A stretch of DNA of 64,000 nt from Bradysia coprophila (taxonomy: Eukaryota; Arthropoda; Insecta; Diptera; Sciaridae): NCBI RefSeq assembly GCF_014529535.1, contig NC_050738.1:2108001-2172000 (forward strand), written 5' to 3'. The position numbers and the translations under genes were made by a program. This document shows positions 1 through 12,109 of this stretch, in pieces. The notes under the pieces are model-generated. The model searched no databases. It worked only from the letters and a program-made list of their open reading frames with translations, and was not told the DNA's origin. The number at the start of each line of letters is the position of its first letter. The first letter of the stretch is position 1.

Positions 1-234
1 ATGTGTCTCATCTAAAATGCTGGCCAGCAAAATTTTGATCATTAAATTCAACGGCCAAATTGATCTAAATGTTAAAATAATTGAAAATAATAGTGAAGTT
101 AATGTGGTTTTGTTTTCTCTTCATAAAGGAATTTGCATCAGTTCGATGTAAAGTGCGGAGCACCATTAGAAAAAAAACTTGTCGCTGAAGAATGATCAAA
201 AAGTTGCTGGACGCAGTAGCTACAATTAATGCTT
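1..234 (+). repeat. Left arm of a long inverted repeat, cut by the window edge
   Basis: This segment is almost exactly the reverse complement of 5166-5402; base 1 pairs with 5402, and the main difference is the length of an A/T run. It ends at position 234, where the arms diverge. The true outer end lies left of the window. Plus-strand bases 2-151 carry the C-terminal 49 codons of the protein read in full from 5602 down to 5252, ending in TAA. A second short reading frame, 203-283, begins MIKKLLDAVATINALQDIES and looks helical. The arrangement fits either a foldback transposon with coding arms or an inverted duplication; the sequence alone does not decide. Confidence 0.75.
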
Positions 235-2596
235 TGCAGGATATAGAATCAAAATTAGAGAAACACCAAGAGCCGTCCATTTGAAATCTTCATCATCATC
301 ATTTCAACTAAAGGTTTTTTTTAACGAAACGGAAGTTCGCTCGCAGATTCGGATCGGAACATCTCATTCGTTTTCGCTAAAGCTCGTAGCCGTCATTAAT
401 CATGATTCCCATGAAGAATCGCCAAAAATAAAAAATTGGCAAGGGATGAAGAAACGCCGGCAAAAACAAAGAATGATAAATTTGTCTTTGTTGCGTTCTT
501 CACACTTTGGCGATTCTTCGTGACCGTGACCGTGACCGTGACCGTGACATATCAAGAGCTGGTGCCTGTGCACATAACCAGTAGAGTTTGAACGTTGAAC
601 CGCTGATAGTGGGACTTATCCACTTGGATCCCCCTTTTTACTCTCCGGTTCATAGTAAGCGTGCATTGTATATTAAACAAATCACGTTTACCGTGAACAG
701 CGCTGGATCGCTACTCGAGGTATGTTGAAACTTAATCTAACAACAATCACCGTCGCTCGACAAAGTGATCGGACTAACTACACGGCAGTGGGGAGATGAA
801 CCGACTACCTGAGCTCTTTCATTGCTCGAAAAATATTGAGGTATAATACAATACAATGTGACACAATATAATGCCACAAGGAGAAATCAATTACCTGATA
901 ACGAATTAGTTGTTCGAATCTCACCTGTTATAACTTTACAATTACCTGTCTTATGGAGACTCTCACTAATCTCACCATTGTCCATTCCGTTTGTTCCGTT
1001 CAGTCTTTAGATAATATTGTTTCATTAAGTGGCCTAATTCCACATTTCATAATCACTCTTTTGTTCTTCGCGCCCATCGAAACAGAGTCCACCAGGAAGT
1101 CATTAGGTCAAGGTACATACGATGGAGATAATATTAAATTAGATGCATATACCTTCATATCTTCCACTGAGTGAACGAAGGTTTAGAAAGCGGTTGACGA
1201 GTCAAGAGTTGAAGGATGAAAGCGAAGACTAAGACAACTAACGTAATCCTGTATAGAAAAGCGGACGAAAGTCGGTTACTGTCAACCGGCGTTCTTTTCG
1301 GTCCCAGAGAATTTCTCCTTCTACGAAAGGTAACGCAAAGACGCTTTCGGTCCTAGAGAAATCGGCTCTAGAGATTTCCTTCTTTTAAGAAACATAACGC
1401 AAAGGCCCGACCCTAGAGAATTTCTACTTAGTCCTAGCGAACTAGATACCTCAGGAAAGGCAACCCAAAGCAAAAATCTCACACAAGAAACGACACAGGG
1501 ATTTCAACCAAGTGGTCGACTAAGGCCCGCTAAAACAATCATTAAAAATTTCGAAGCAAAATTCTCCGCTATTTGCCACTTCCAAGGCACACGTGGACTC
1601 AACAGAAGATTCACCCTTTTACGTAACACTTCCACTCTTTTGCGTAACTTTCAGTGCATCAGTCTGCACATTCCACTGATCAGGGTCACACAACGAGTCA
1701 GCGGTTAGCAAGTTTTTTCAACTTTCGTTGACTTGACAGACGTCGACAACAACTAAAACAAAACAGACTGAAACTCGAAGCGCGCAACATTACGGAAAGA
1801 AAAAACTCTAGACAAATCACAAATAATTGCAAACTGTTTGCACTTGCTCACGAATGCACAGCATAAAAAAGACTAAGGCTCCTAATCGTACCGGATTATC
1901 CGTGAAGGATCTGATTGACAAAGCTGGCAAAACAGCACATCCAAACTAAAAGCGTAAATGCTTATAAGAAATGACAAAGAAAAATTGTGAGAAACGATGC
2001 ATTCAAAGAATGGCAATTGGAAAGCATCAACAACTCACACATCAAGTTACATCGCATACGTACCGAAACCGTTACCATATACAAACCGTATCTGCTTCAA
2101 CTGGAGTCAGAGTTTTCTCCGAACCGTGCTGCACTGGGTCCCGATCGTATCAGTTCAGTATCATATATGCGGTACAAACCGTATTTGCAACATATTGATA
2201 CCAGAATCAGAGCCTGCGTTCATCATTGAGTTTTACTGTTTCACCTGGATACAGTTCATTTCGATATCCCTCGTGTTAGTTTCCGCATTGGTATTCGGCC
2301 CCTATTTCTTGCCATTTCCCTCAAATTCATGAATTCCATTGAACAGCTTGTTGAGCAGAAAATGCTGGTAACCGTCCCGTTTCACCGCCCATGAGCCTAC
2401 GTCTCCGTCCGTCGTAAATTTCATTCGGGAAACAGCAATCGCTCGCGAAAACAATCGGACACAACCGTAAACAACCGTAAACAACTTTGAAATAAAACAA
2501 ACCACAAAAACCAAGAAATAACTTAAAAAATTTAGAAAAATTCGACGAGCAAAAATTTTCACGTCCAGCCATTTTCACAGCGCCTACTACAGAAAG
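152..2596. other. Gene-free repeat-derived stretch
   Basis: I see no supported gene here. There is a short hexamer tract (TGACCG, about 4.5 copies, 521-548). Degenerate direct repeats around a CCTAGAGAATTTCT-like core lie at about 1300-1460. Short overlapping open frames on both strands at 1970-2580 have no recognisable domain. This is the body of whatever lies between the two inverted arms. Confidence 0.5.
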
Positions 2597-3299
2597 ACTT
2601 ATATATAGCTATATTAACCTATATATAACTATATTGACCTATATATATAGCTATATTGACCTATATATAACTATATTGACCTATATATAGTTAGTATATG
2701 ACTATATTGATCTATATATAGCTATATTGACTTATATATAGCTATATTTACCTATATATAGCTATGTTGACCTATATATAGTTAGTATATGACTATATTG
2801 ACATATATATAGTTATTATATAGCTACATTGACCTATATATAGTTATTATATGACTATATTGACCTATATATAGCTATATTAACCTATATGTAGCTATAT
2901 TGACCTATATTAACCTATATATAGCTATATTGACCTATATATAGTTACTATATAGCAATATTGACCTATATATGGTTAGTATATGACTATATTGACCTAT
3001 ATATAGATATGTTGACCTATATAATTAGTATATAGCTACATTGACCTATATATAGTTAGTATATAGCTATATTGACATATGTAGTTACATTGACCTATGT
3101 ATAGTTAGTATAAAGCTATATTGACATATATAGTTACATTGACCTATATATAGTTAGTATATAGCTATATTGACCTATATATAGTTAGTAGATGACTATA
3201 TTGACCTATATATAGCTATATTGACCTATATATAGTTATTATATAGCTATGTTGACCTATATATAGCTATATTGACGTATATAGTTAGTATATAGCTAA
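2597..3299. repeat. AT-rich tandem satellite array
   Basis: About 700 bp of imperfect tandem copies built from CTATATTGACCTATATATAG and a longer variant that adds TTAGTATATGA or TTATTATATAG. Units vary between roughly 20 and 31 bp. The array is not coding in any frame. It is followed directly by low-complexity A/T sequence (3300-3470) dominated by runs of AAATTTTT and TTTTCAAA. Confidence 0.9.
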
Positions 3300-3743
3300 A
3301 ATTTTAATTTTTTTTTAAATTTTGAAATTTTTTTCAAAATTTAAAAAAAAATTCAAAATTTTAAAAAAATTTCAAAAATTTCAAAAATTGTCAAAACTTT
3401 TCAAAAATTTCAAAAATTTTCAAAATTTTCAAATTTTTTAAATTTATCAAATTTTTCAAATTTTTCAATCTACTAATTCTTCCAAAAGAACTGATATCAG
3501 TCAAAAACACTTAAAAGAGTAAAAGTGACGCATCCCTGTGCATACTTCCAAAACAACTGATATCGCTGGAGGTGACGCATTCTCCGCTTGTACGCAAAAA
3601 CTGTAACAGCAAAAATTTGACCAAAGAAATTCTAGAAACAAAATTTTACCAAAAAAATTTTGCGTCACAAGTGGCAGATGTTGAGGAAAGTACTTTTAAG
3701 AATTTTTATAAAATAGGGAAGAATACGTCCTAATACGTCCGAA

Positions 3744-4405
3744 TCATCTGCCAATTGGGACGCCAAAATCGGCACGATCACAGACGTCTTGCCTTCGCCC
3801 ATATTCAATTGCATGCTAGAAGTATAGTTCAGTGTTTGACGATAAATCTTTTACTTTTTTAGTTTTACAATACTAACCACCGAATGTCTTGTGGCAATGT
3901 CTGGTGGACTGATCATTTGATTGGCGATTTCCACTTGAACACGGCGAATCATCAGGTTTATTTTCGATTTCAAACAACAGCCATTCGGGATGTGCACACG
4001 GTTTCCAATTGACGTGCGGCTAATTTTCCTCTTCTCTTTCCATCGATCGCTGCAGTTGACTATCCGTGATGTTGATCGGCAGTCGAGCAACGGGTAAATT
4101 ATTGACCAAAACGAACCGGTAATCAGATCAGCGGTGATGAAATGCACCACCGGTCCCAAGGCCACCTCGAACACCAACATGTGCGGTCGATGGTTGTGAA
4201 AATAGTGTTTCAGCAGAATGCCGTTCGCGGCCCGTTTCCATTGCTTCTTGGCAAATTCATAAATTTGATTTATTGAATGTGTTCGTGGTGGCATCGGTTC
4301 CCATAGGAACTTCGTCAAATATGTCGAGTCACTAGTGACCATTTGATGGCAATCCGCGTCTACCACGTCCCCTGCCTCGAGCCTAACATTTTCTTGAAAT
4401 GAGTT
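3744..4405 (-). pseudogene. Broken fragment of a DUF3638-type giant protein
   Basis: Read on the minus strand this is a decayed piece of the large eukaryotic DUF3638 family, which has a P-loop-like motif and poorly known function. Diagnostic pieces are present in different frames. One frame from about 4400 includes FLWEPMPPRTHSINQIYEFA. A shifted frame reads NWKPCAHPEWLLFEIEN. Back in the first frame comes LMIRRVQVEIANQMISPPDI. After an apparent intron (donor near 3877, acceptor near 3817) the Walker-like QLNMGEGKTSVIVPILA follows at 3816-3748. An extra A breaks the frame between FEIEN and LMIRR, and a TAG interrupts the shifted frame just before PHVNWKP. Similarity stops abruptly after about 3744, close to the satellite. 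Family assignment rests on recalled motif similarity; the frame breaks are seen directly. It is probably a dead copy. Confidence 0.7.
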
Positions 4406-4480
4406 TTCAAGTTAGACTTTTTATTTAGATTATTTGTAGAATATAAACTTACCGGAAATAATATTTCAAGAATATTTCAG

Positions 4481-4768
4481 ACACATCATGAACAGATTCA
4501 CCATTTTAAGGTTGATTGCATAAATTTTGCAAACATCCGTGACTCTGACATATGCGAAGTGCTTTTTAACGTTACAATCGCGCAACGGACTATTTCTAAC
4601 ATTAGCACTATCCCACAGCGCGAAGCTATTATACTAATCGCGAACCATTCGTCTGACGTATTTCGACAAATCAGAAAACAACACAAAAAGGCCAAATCTC
4701 TGTCGTCGTTAAGTCAAAATTACGTTAAACCGATCAAAGTCAAATTGTCTAAGTCGCGTTATCCCTAA
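4481..4768 (+). other. Open frame, transposon ORF1/FP-like fragment (tentative)
   Basis: An open plus-strand frame starts at a possible splice acceptor (TTTCAG ending at 4480) and ends at TAA, giving about 95 residues. It contains DSDICEVLFNVTIAQRTISN and then REAIILIANHSSDVFRQIRK. The order strand, REAIILIA, helix, basic tail resembles the RNA-binding part of retroelement ORF1 or the baculovirus FP-domain fold. That is only a visual impression. It lies between the inverted arms and opposite the DUF3638 relic, so it is more likely mobile-element debris than a host gene. Confidence 0.3.
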
Positions 4769-5165
4769 AGTACCTAGAGACACCGTTTCGTCCAGCTAAT
4801 CTCAAAACTCACTAGTTCACTTCCATAAAATTCCCGTGAATTTTATGTGGAAACAGAACACTGGGGGACTCGTCAGGAACGACAGTGTCGAGAGTTTTGT
4901 TATTGTGTGCGCTCTACGGTAGGGAGGGTAAACTTTTTGCAAAAAATCAAGCAAACAAATGAAACCAAAAAGAAGAACAAAAATCAACATTTTAATGAAA
5001 TTCAAACCTCAATCCACCGGCTCACGCACAGATCCATTCACCCATTCACTCACTTCTGCACAAAAACTCACAACAGTAAACTTCACAAACATTTTTACTA
5101 AAACTGAAACTGAAAACTAGACAAACGGAAAATACTGACACTAACACTAATTTATTATAAATAAT

Positions 5166-5402
5166 AAGCATTAATTGTAGCTACTGCGTCCAGCAACTTT
5201 TTGATCATTCTTCAGCGACAAGTTTTTTTTTTTCTAATGGTGCTCCGCACTTTACATCGAACTGATGCAAATTCCTTTATGAAGAGAAAACAAAACCACA
5301 TTAACTTCACTATTATTTTCAATTATTTTAACATTTAGATCAATTTGGCCGTTGAATTTAATGATCAAAATTTTGCTGGCCAGCATTTTAGATGAGACAC
5401 AT
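5166..5402 (-). repeat. Right arm of the long inverted repeat
   Basis: Reverse complement of 1-234 with very few differences, apart from a longer poly-T run. Inside the arm the minus strand carries the end of the 116-codon frame described at 5252-5602. Past the inner end (5166) the sequence no longer matches the left side. Confidence 0.8.
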
Positions 5403-5602
5403 AAATAAACAAACGTCTGATACATATCATGACAAGCACACAATATGTTTTTGAAGACAATAGAAGCGATGACGGACGTAGGGTGGCTAAATGTACAATT
5501 ATATTTTACGTTCTTTTGTATGTTGAGACGTACTGAACGCTTTCCTATATCGTTCACTGATACAAAACATCTTTTTTCAAACTCAAACGGTTTATATTGC
5601 AT
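5252..5602 (-). CDS. Uncharacterised 116-residue ORF, partly duplicated in the left inverted arm
   Basis: An uninterrupted frame begins MQYKPFEFEKRCFVSVNDIG and ends KGICISSM. It has no signal peptide, membrane segment or motif I recognise. The C-terminal 49 codons are present a second time, in opposite orientation, at 2-151. Between the two copies the reading frame is kept, so either the duplication is recent or the frame is under constraint. It may be an ORF of the mobile element that made the inverted repeat. I cannot say whether it is expressed. Confidence 0.35.
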   Translation of the reverse strand: MQYKPFEFEKRCFVSVNDIGKRSVRLNIQKNVKYNCTFSHPTSVIASIVFKNILCACHDMYQTFVYLCVSSKMLASKILIIKFNGQIDLNVKIIENNSEVNVVLFSLHKGICISSM

Positions 5603-6047
5603 AAAGGTACTCTTAATTTAGAAGCCTGATGTAATAATTAAAAACCAAGAGAAAATGTAACCAAAACCAAAATTTAATTTATCCACCCTATATCACATTT
5701 TGAAATCGTGACTGCAGCGCCGTCATTGCGACCGCTGAGTTAACTAAATTTAAATTTGTGGATTCCATTGCTGTGGGATAAAGTGTGGGTTAAATAAGAT
5801 TAATACCTTTGGAAAACCCGAAAACTAAATTTCTTCGACTGTAATTTTTAAACATTCTGAAAATCTCGAAAAATTTGGAAAAGAACAAAATATAATTTCT
5901 TGGAGTTTGTCGGAATTTTCAGCATTCCAAAAGTAAGCCCTGGTTGCAGTGAACTATTAAATCTTATAGCGAGCCCATATTTTCTGGCTAAAATTTCTGT
6001 ATCACACAGTTGAAAAAATTCATTGGAACAAAAGATGTGCTAGACTT

Positions 6048-6193
6048 GATACCGTCAAAACACGTAATGTTGAACAATATCATAACTTTCAACATACTCC
6101 TTGTCGCTATCACATATTCAACAGACAAGTAAGGTAAGTTACGATATTGTTCAAAGTTGTGACACTCTTTACTTTCACGCGTTTTGACGGTAG
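6048..6193. repeat. Palindromic MITE-like element
   Basis: TACCGTCAAAACACGTA at the left is mirrored by CACGCGTTTTGACGGTA at the right. An inner pair GTTGAACAATATCATA / TACGATATTGTTCAAAG also matches. The whole unit is about 146 bp and non-coding. Confidence 0.7.
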
Positions 6194-9100
6194 CTGTTTT
6201 TGTAGTATTATTTGTCATTTCTAAAAGGTATATTCGAATAGAGAAAATTTGCTAGTATTTTACTCATATACAACTCGAGACAGTTTCTTTTTTAGTAACG
6301 CAAAGTATTTAATAAATCTCATTTTTATAACCCATAGATAAAGAATCTTATGTCTTGTTTTCTTTTCGTTTCAAGAAGTCATGGGTCCTTCAACAGTTTA
6401 ATAAATAAACCAAACAAACACCCACGTTAGTTTTTAGCATCAGTGCTGTGATAATTTAGCTCCCTGACACATTTCTTCTAATCTAATCTAGATACAAGGT
6501 GTCATACTCTCCTCATCTTCATATGAAGTTAAAGTGGTCGAATTGCATCTCGGATTTAAGACTACATAGCTGTTATAACGTTAAACTAATTTACGATCGG
6601 CTGATTTCTTTCAAAGTCTAAATCGCACATTGACAAGGCCTAATGCCTTAATCAGCCAAAATAATTACTTTTAACCTTTTACGAGACGTGTTCGCAATTT
6701 TAGTGAAACTGAATAATTTTCGAGTCTCTAGGTCATCTGCTATCTAAAACGATGACGAAAATAAGAAGAATGTATGTTAAATGATCCAGTTAAACATTGG
6801 CCGATATGTTAAACAGAAGAAGTAAAACTTTTAATTAAATCCTAATACAATTTATATTGGTAAAGGGTCAAGTGTCTCATCATTTCATTAGCTGAAATTG
6901 ACTCGCGAACGCTGAAAACACACTTCATTACACATTATACAAACTGAAATAAATAATCAAAGTCTGTCCCTCCATTTCTCAACTCAACATTGAAAAGCTT
7001 TGAGTATTTCAAATTTTGGAGGCCGTATTGATTTTCTGGCATAATTATCTTTTTTTTAAGTCTCACAACTCTGACTGAAATACATAAAAAAAAATGTCGT
7101 AGACGATACATCCACTTCCCGGAAATAAATTATTATCGACTGCTGATAAAACTTCAATCGCATCCTACCGATCAAATATTTATTATTCGATTAACCCATA
7201 AAAGCGAAACGACAAACTTTTAATTTCCATAAACTTTTTCAGTCACCCCCAATTTACAGAATAAAATTAGCATAAAAATGTCCTTCCATAAACGACACGA
7301 TAATTTGAAAACATCATCTGCAACCAATTAAATAAATTTATAACTTTTACCCCAACACTTAATTGAAATTCAAGCGGTCGCTTTGTGTGCGTTCTCCGGC
7401 CTTCTCAAATATTTATGAAATTTCTTTACAAAATTATGACATAAAATTTGATATTCTTTGCTTATCGGAACCAGTCAACCAGCCAACCAAAGTTATTTGA
7501 ATAACCAAACAAAACTTATTGAATTTTATGGCATTTTCAATGCTACCGTTTTGTCATCTAACTTTACTTGTTAGCTCGATTAAACAGCCACACTGCCACA
7601 CATGCTGATTTTTCTGTTCTTTCAAATCTTTTTTCTTCTGTAAAAAAAAGTGTGAAGTCAAGGAAACATATGCGTTTGATTATGGTGTGTCCTTTTACTG
7701 TATCACTTCTTAATAGGCAGGCACTTAGTTTTTACATGCGGTTAGTCTTATGGGATAATAAGTAGGTATGATGGTGTAAGACATTTGAAATACCGACAAT
7801 TGTTATTGCTGACATGGTCGGAAACATTATAGAGACAATTATGCATGGAATGTGTTTGTCATTAAATAACATCGCACGCTATAACATGGTCCGAAAAGAG
7901 TTCAGTTAAAATTAATGGTCAACGTAGTGTCCACAATGTGGACTGCACATGAGATTTTGATATATCAATCAATTAATCTTTTGCAGATGGCTGTTTCATT
8001 TGTTAGAGACTGCGCCGACCTAATTAAAAGATGAATTCTCTCTTATACCGCTTGAATAAAGGCAAGTTCTTGCACGTAGAAATTAATGAAGTAATAGATT
8101 TTGCATCAATCTGTTAAAAATACTCAGATCAATAGAAGTAAATGATTCGACCAATATATTGGTGACATGCTAGTAACCGGTGCAGTTACCCTATCTTACT
8201 TATATATGAAATAGATTGCGACAAATTTTTACTCGCTATACCTTCCAGAACTAGTTTTCCGCAGCTGATTAATTCACGTTGCCTGGTGTCTTCACCAGTA
8301 AAATTATATGAACTGTGTAATGGTTTGAAGGTTGTTATTTTATGTAATTACACGCCTCGTCTTCGGCTCGAGCTGAAAACGTCATACTCGTCGATATCCA
8401 AATGTGTAGACCAATACGAAATCTTCTGTACAATTAAGTTCATACTATCGCAAGCTTGTCTCGTACAAGGGTCGCATATTAAACATATTAGTAGTTCGTA
8501 CGGTGCTAATAACTGATGAATTTAACCAGAAAATTAAAATCAAATTTCCTTCATTCTGAACGGCGGTATTGTTGGCACATCAGAAATTTTCAACTGAAAA
8601 CGCATTAAAAACAAATAACGCAATTTCGTTCTGATGAATTAATGTTTTTCCATTTCTCGTATGTATACATTTTACTGGCATATCTATCTTGAACCGACAA
8701 GATTTTTGTTTCGTTTTTATTTTTTATTAATATTATTTTCAACAATATCGTCTCTAAGAGGCGGTAAAACTACAAAAGCATTTCCATCGTTTTGTTTGGT
8801 CGTGTTCCTTGTTTTTCTCTCTGAATGCACTTCTCACAATGTTCTCTCTGGGATTTATATTTTCTTCAATTGGAAGTGAATTAAGATTCAGAACTTTAAT
8901 ACCCTGCACAATACAATCAACAGTATAAATTCAAGAATCAAAACATTAAGCTGAAATAGAGCAAGGCAGCAGGCTTATACGATTTGAGGATTAAATTGAC
9001 TCGTATTATACAAGTAAAATAACGCGAAGTGGGTATAGTATCAGTTTACAAGTGGGTCACGTTATGAAGCCCCGATGACGGCGAAATTGTCATGTAACAA

Positions 9101-9989
9101 GACTAATGGTCTGACCAAATTTACTGGAAAATTCTGGAAAATTAAATGTCTTCTTGTTCGTACACTGTCATTGAATTATTTTCCCCGTCAAAAAATGGTT
9201 AACCGAAAATTTCCTATGAATCCCATCCAACGTTCGGTACGACACCATTCACCGAACACAGACCACATATTCATAAGGAAACATTATCATATAGCACATC
9301 CCTATCATCAATCTTTGAATAAAACTTTTTATCACAAAATATCGATTCGATGGCTACATTGTCTATACATAATACCACCAATGCATTTCCGTTTCTCTAA
9401 TCCGACGCTTTATAAAATTCTGGTAACCTTTACTTTTATAATCCCCTTTTAATTTGCCGCATTAAATAATATACAGAAAATGATAGACGATTTTATACAG
9501 AGGAAGAGAGACTATGTTATGCATTATAATTCCTTATCCAATACCCATAACGTGTGTGTCAAAATCAATAGATTTATGAAATATTTTTTTTTTGGCTGAG
9601 ATTTAGTCGCTTAATGATTGCGAAATTGTGTATCATCTGAGAATGACCGACAGAAATTTCAAAAAAAATAATTAAGCGCGCGCGGTAACATTTTATTCCT
9701 TGCAGTCATTATTGGTATTATATCTCGGTGTGGGTGTTTATTTATAAATTTGTCGTAGGACGGATGCCTTGTTGAAAATAAGACGAAGATTCTGTATCTC
9801 TACGCTAAGATATATATAAAATTGAGAATGATTATCAAAAATACTTTGCAACTAACAGAAATTCGTAACATCCCCGTAGATTTCTTCGTAGACATAAATG
9901 TTAGGTCTATCACGAAAACATGCGGCAAGTATGTCACTTCTTTTGATTTTACCAATGTGAGAGAGCGTTAAATACTTACAACCGTTTGA

Positions 9990-10085
9990 TACCAAATCTT
10001 TTACTTCATTTGCTTCATACTTTTACCTATATAAGACCTCATACCCAGAGCACATTGCTTATTTATGTTGTCTCTGTCTCTTGGT
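9990..10085 (-). repeat. Dispersed repeat family Q, reverse-oriented copy
   Basis: Contains the reverse complements of the family hallmarks: AAATCTTTTACTTCATTTG, then TATATAAGACCTC, then a degraded end. Other copies are at 19410-19570, 27280-27430, 40645-40840, 42755-42910, 53620-53790 and 60425-60622. Confidence 0.6.
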
Positions 10086-10934
10086 CGGCTTACGAGGTGT
10101 CCTATAAACTTATGTTAGTCAAGCGCTCAAAAATGTTTTGTTGAAAGGCGCTCCTCGGGCTACAAAACTTCGTTCTTGTTGGAATTTCTTATGTTCTTCT
10201 CTCTGTAAGAAACTATTTTTTATTTGAAAGCCGGATTAAATACCAAAATTTCATGAAGCAACTTCTTTTCAAGTGGAACAAAATGGCGGGGAAAAGTGAC
10301 CTGGAAAAATCCTAAACTTTGAGGTTACCTCACACTGACAATATTAAACTGATTTTAAGAAATGACGTCATTTCGGAAAGCTGGAGCCAGTACTTTTCGA
10401 ACTTTGCTTAGCGGGATTTTGACCGTTGCTGGATGTTGAGATTTCAGCCAGTTTTTCCACGGTTCCTGGCATACTATCCAAGGAAGAAATTCGTGTCTTT
10501 GGTTGTTTTTCTTAAAAGTTCCAATATCTTCACAAAGCAACATCTAGGGCGCATGTTTAGTTTATTTACAAGAAAAAGCCAATTAATACTTGCAAGATAG
10601 ATTTTTCTGATAAAAATACCAAGCATCGTAGAAGTTGACAGCTCGAAAAGTGCTAAGTATTTTGAGGTGAGTGTAGTATTTTTTCTGACACAAAGACGTT
10701 AGTATGTCAATTTCTAAATTGAAAACGATCCAGGCTTCTTGCGAGTTAGTTTGAGGCTATTAGATTCTAAATTGATTAGATTCTGTCTAAATGTTCAGTC
10801 CATCCGAAAAACTTTCAACCTAAAATACATTCCTTACAAGTGTAAACCGACTGATTTGTTCACTTATGTGGTTTGCACTCAGAAAACTTGTTTTTCCCGA
10901 CGCATGTGATAGTTATTCACATAAAAAAGGGATA

Positions 10935-11140
10935 AATAGTTGAAAAGTGGAGCTTTCGTGTGAATTTTGTTGATCCGATGTGAAGCCGAGGTCAATAAAC
11001 ACACGAAAACGAGACATTTAATCTTGTTATGCATAGTTGCGTAATGGATTTTACATGCTACTTGCGTCGAAAACTGTACTTTTCATGTATCAAGCAATTC
11101 TTTCCAAGCCCTCAGCATGTAATAGTTATTTACATGCTTA
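10935..11140 (+). repeat. Foldback element, GTTGATCCGAGGCGAAGCCGAGG family
   Basis: The first hairpin is TTTCGTGTGAATTTTGTTGA paired with TCAATAAACACACGAAA, around a GC-rich apex (CCGATGTGAAGCCGAGG). It is followed by a second inverted unit in which TTTACATGCT pairs with AGCATGTAA, containing CGTCGAAAACTGTACTTTTC. Related copies are at 11700-11890, 29900-30110, 31296-31480, 32541-32625 (reversed), 56395-56475 (reversed) and, more diverged, 54905-55045. Confidence 0.75.
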
Positions 11141-11198
11141 TGCACGGTAAAGTGCACTTTACATCACTGCTTGTGACAGGGAAAATGCACACATGTAA

Positions 11199-11407
11199 TA
11201 TACATTATGCACCTGTTGCCAAGATTGGTATTTTGACGTGTAGGACATTATTGCCATAGCCGAAGGCGTGGGCCATAATGCCTATACGTTAAAATAACAG
11301 TCTGGCAATAGGTGCATATCATATTTTATCTGTCGAGAACAGATATATCGAGATAAACAAAAACTCCCTAGAGTGATAAGCTCGAGATTATCGTTCTAGA
11401 CAGATAA
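11199..11407 (+). repeat. Double-palindrome element, family R, copy 1
   Basis: Two adjacent palindromes. The first pairs GCACCTGTTGCCAA with TGGCAATAGGTGC and TATTTTGACGTGTAGG with CCTATACGTTAAAATA around the apex AGCCGAAGGCGTGGG. The second pairs ATTTTATCTGTCGAGAAC with GTTCTAGACAGATAAAAT. An almost identical copy in the same orientation is at 37477-37685, with only a few substitutions between them. Confidence 0.85.
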
Positions 11408-11411
11408 AATG

Positions 11412-11540
11412 TGTTACGTCCCTGCTTGTAAATGCTTGTTTAGGCACGTGTGATTACTCCACTCGCCTTCGGCTCGTTCCGCAAACCTCACACTTGCCTA
11501 AGCAAATATTTACAAACAGTGACGTAAGATACTATTACGT
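11412..11540. repeat. Palindromic element with GC-rich apex
   Basis: TTACGTCCCTGCTTGTAAAT pairs with ATTTACAAACAGTGACGTAA, and GCTTGTTTAGGCACGTGTGA pairs with TCACACTTGCCTAAGCAAAT. The apex is ACTCGCCTTCGGCTCGTT. It abuts the family R copy on its left and a smaller hairpin (GTCGGTAAATG / CATTTACCGAC, about 11549-11593) on its right. Confidence 0.8.
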
Positions 11541-11699
11541 GCTTCGGGTCGGTAAATGAAATTTTTTTATTTCATTTCTTGCATTTACCGACCAGAGCAC
11601 TGTATGTACGAAGTTCCAAATTTTTATTTTGACGAGTGGGGATGTTGTGGCCCGACCCAAAGGGGAAATTTTGAACCTCGGACGTAATGTACAATTACA

Positions 11700-11890
11700 T
11701 GACTAGGGAAAACTAAATAAAAAGTGACGTTTTTGTGTGAATTTTGTTGATCCGAGGCGAAGCCGAAGTCATTAAGCATACAAAAACGATAATTTTAATT
11801 TTTGTACCGAGTTATGTAAGGGTTTTTGCATGCTAACGGCGTCGAAAGTAGTGCTTTAAAGAAGAAAAGTACGTTTTTGAAGCATGCATG
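11700..11890 (+). repeat. Foldback element, GTTGATCCGAGG family, copy 2
   Basis: Same layout as 10935-11140: GTTTTTGTGTGAATTTTGTT / ATTAAGCATACAAAAAC around GATCCGAGGCGAAGCCGAAG, then the TTTTTGCATGCTAACGGCGT segment and its inverted partner GAAGCATGCATGG. Diverged from the other copies by scattered substitutions. Confidence 0.75.
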
Positions 11891-12103
11891 GATTTTTCTT
11901 TATTAAAGTTGAAAATCGAACTTACCTAAAAATGGATGACGCACAACGAAGAAAACGATGTTTCTAATTCTTCATTAAATGTTGTCTTTCTTCCATAAAT
12001 CCGTTTAATACGCACTTTTCAGACAGATGAAAGAAAATTTCCCAAACGATGATAAGGATTGCTATGAGAGCGATGAAAGCCAAGCAATAATTATTTTTTT
12101 CGT

Positions 12104-12109
12104 TTTATT
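12104..12109 (-). terminator. Poly(A) signal of ANKFY1
   Basis: AATAAA on the minus strand about 195 bases past the stop codon; a second overlapping copy follows at 12108-12113. Position is right for a short fly 3' UTR. No experimental end is visible. Confidence 0.55.

Larger units (their letters stand above)
5603..12103. other. 6.5-kb gene-free interval with dispersed repeats
   Basis: I find no supportable exon here. The stretch is AT-rich and holds pieces of dispersed families: a palindromic element at about 6048-6193, fragments of the TTATCGACAACGAC/AAGTAAAAGATTTT family near 6725-6850, 8060-8145 and (reversed) 9990-10085, and a dense cluster of foldback elements at 10.9-11.9 kb described separately. 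Confidence 0.5.

Noticed and set aside
521..548. TGACCG hexamer run considered as telomere-like repeat
   Set aside because: Only about 4.5 copies, not an insect telomere motif, and internal to other sequence.
2597..3299. Regularly repeated units, considered as a CRISPR-like array
   Set aside because: Units are directly adjacent and variable in length, AT-only and without unique spacers; the surroundings are eukaryotic. It is a satellite.
9075..9452. 125-codon plus-strand frame
   Set aside because: Composition is that of AT-rich non-coding DNA and no domain or start context is visible.
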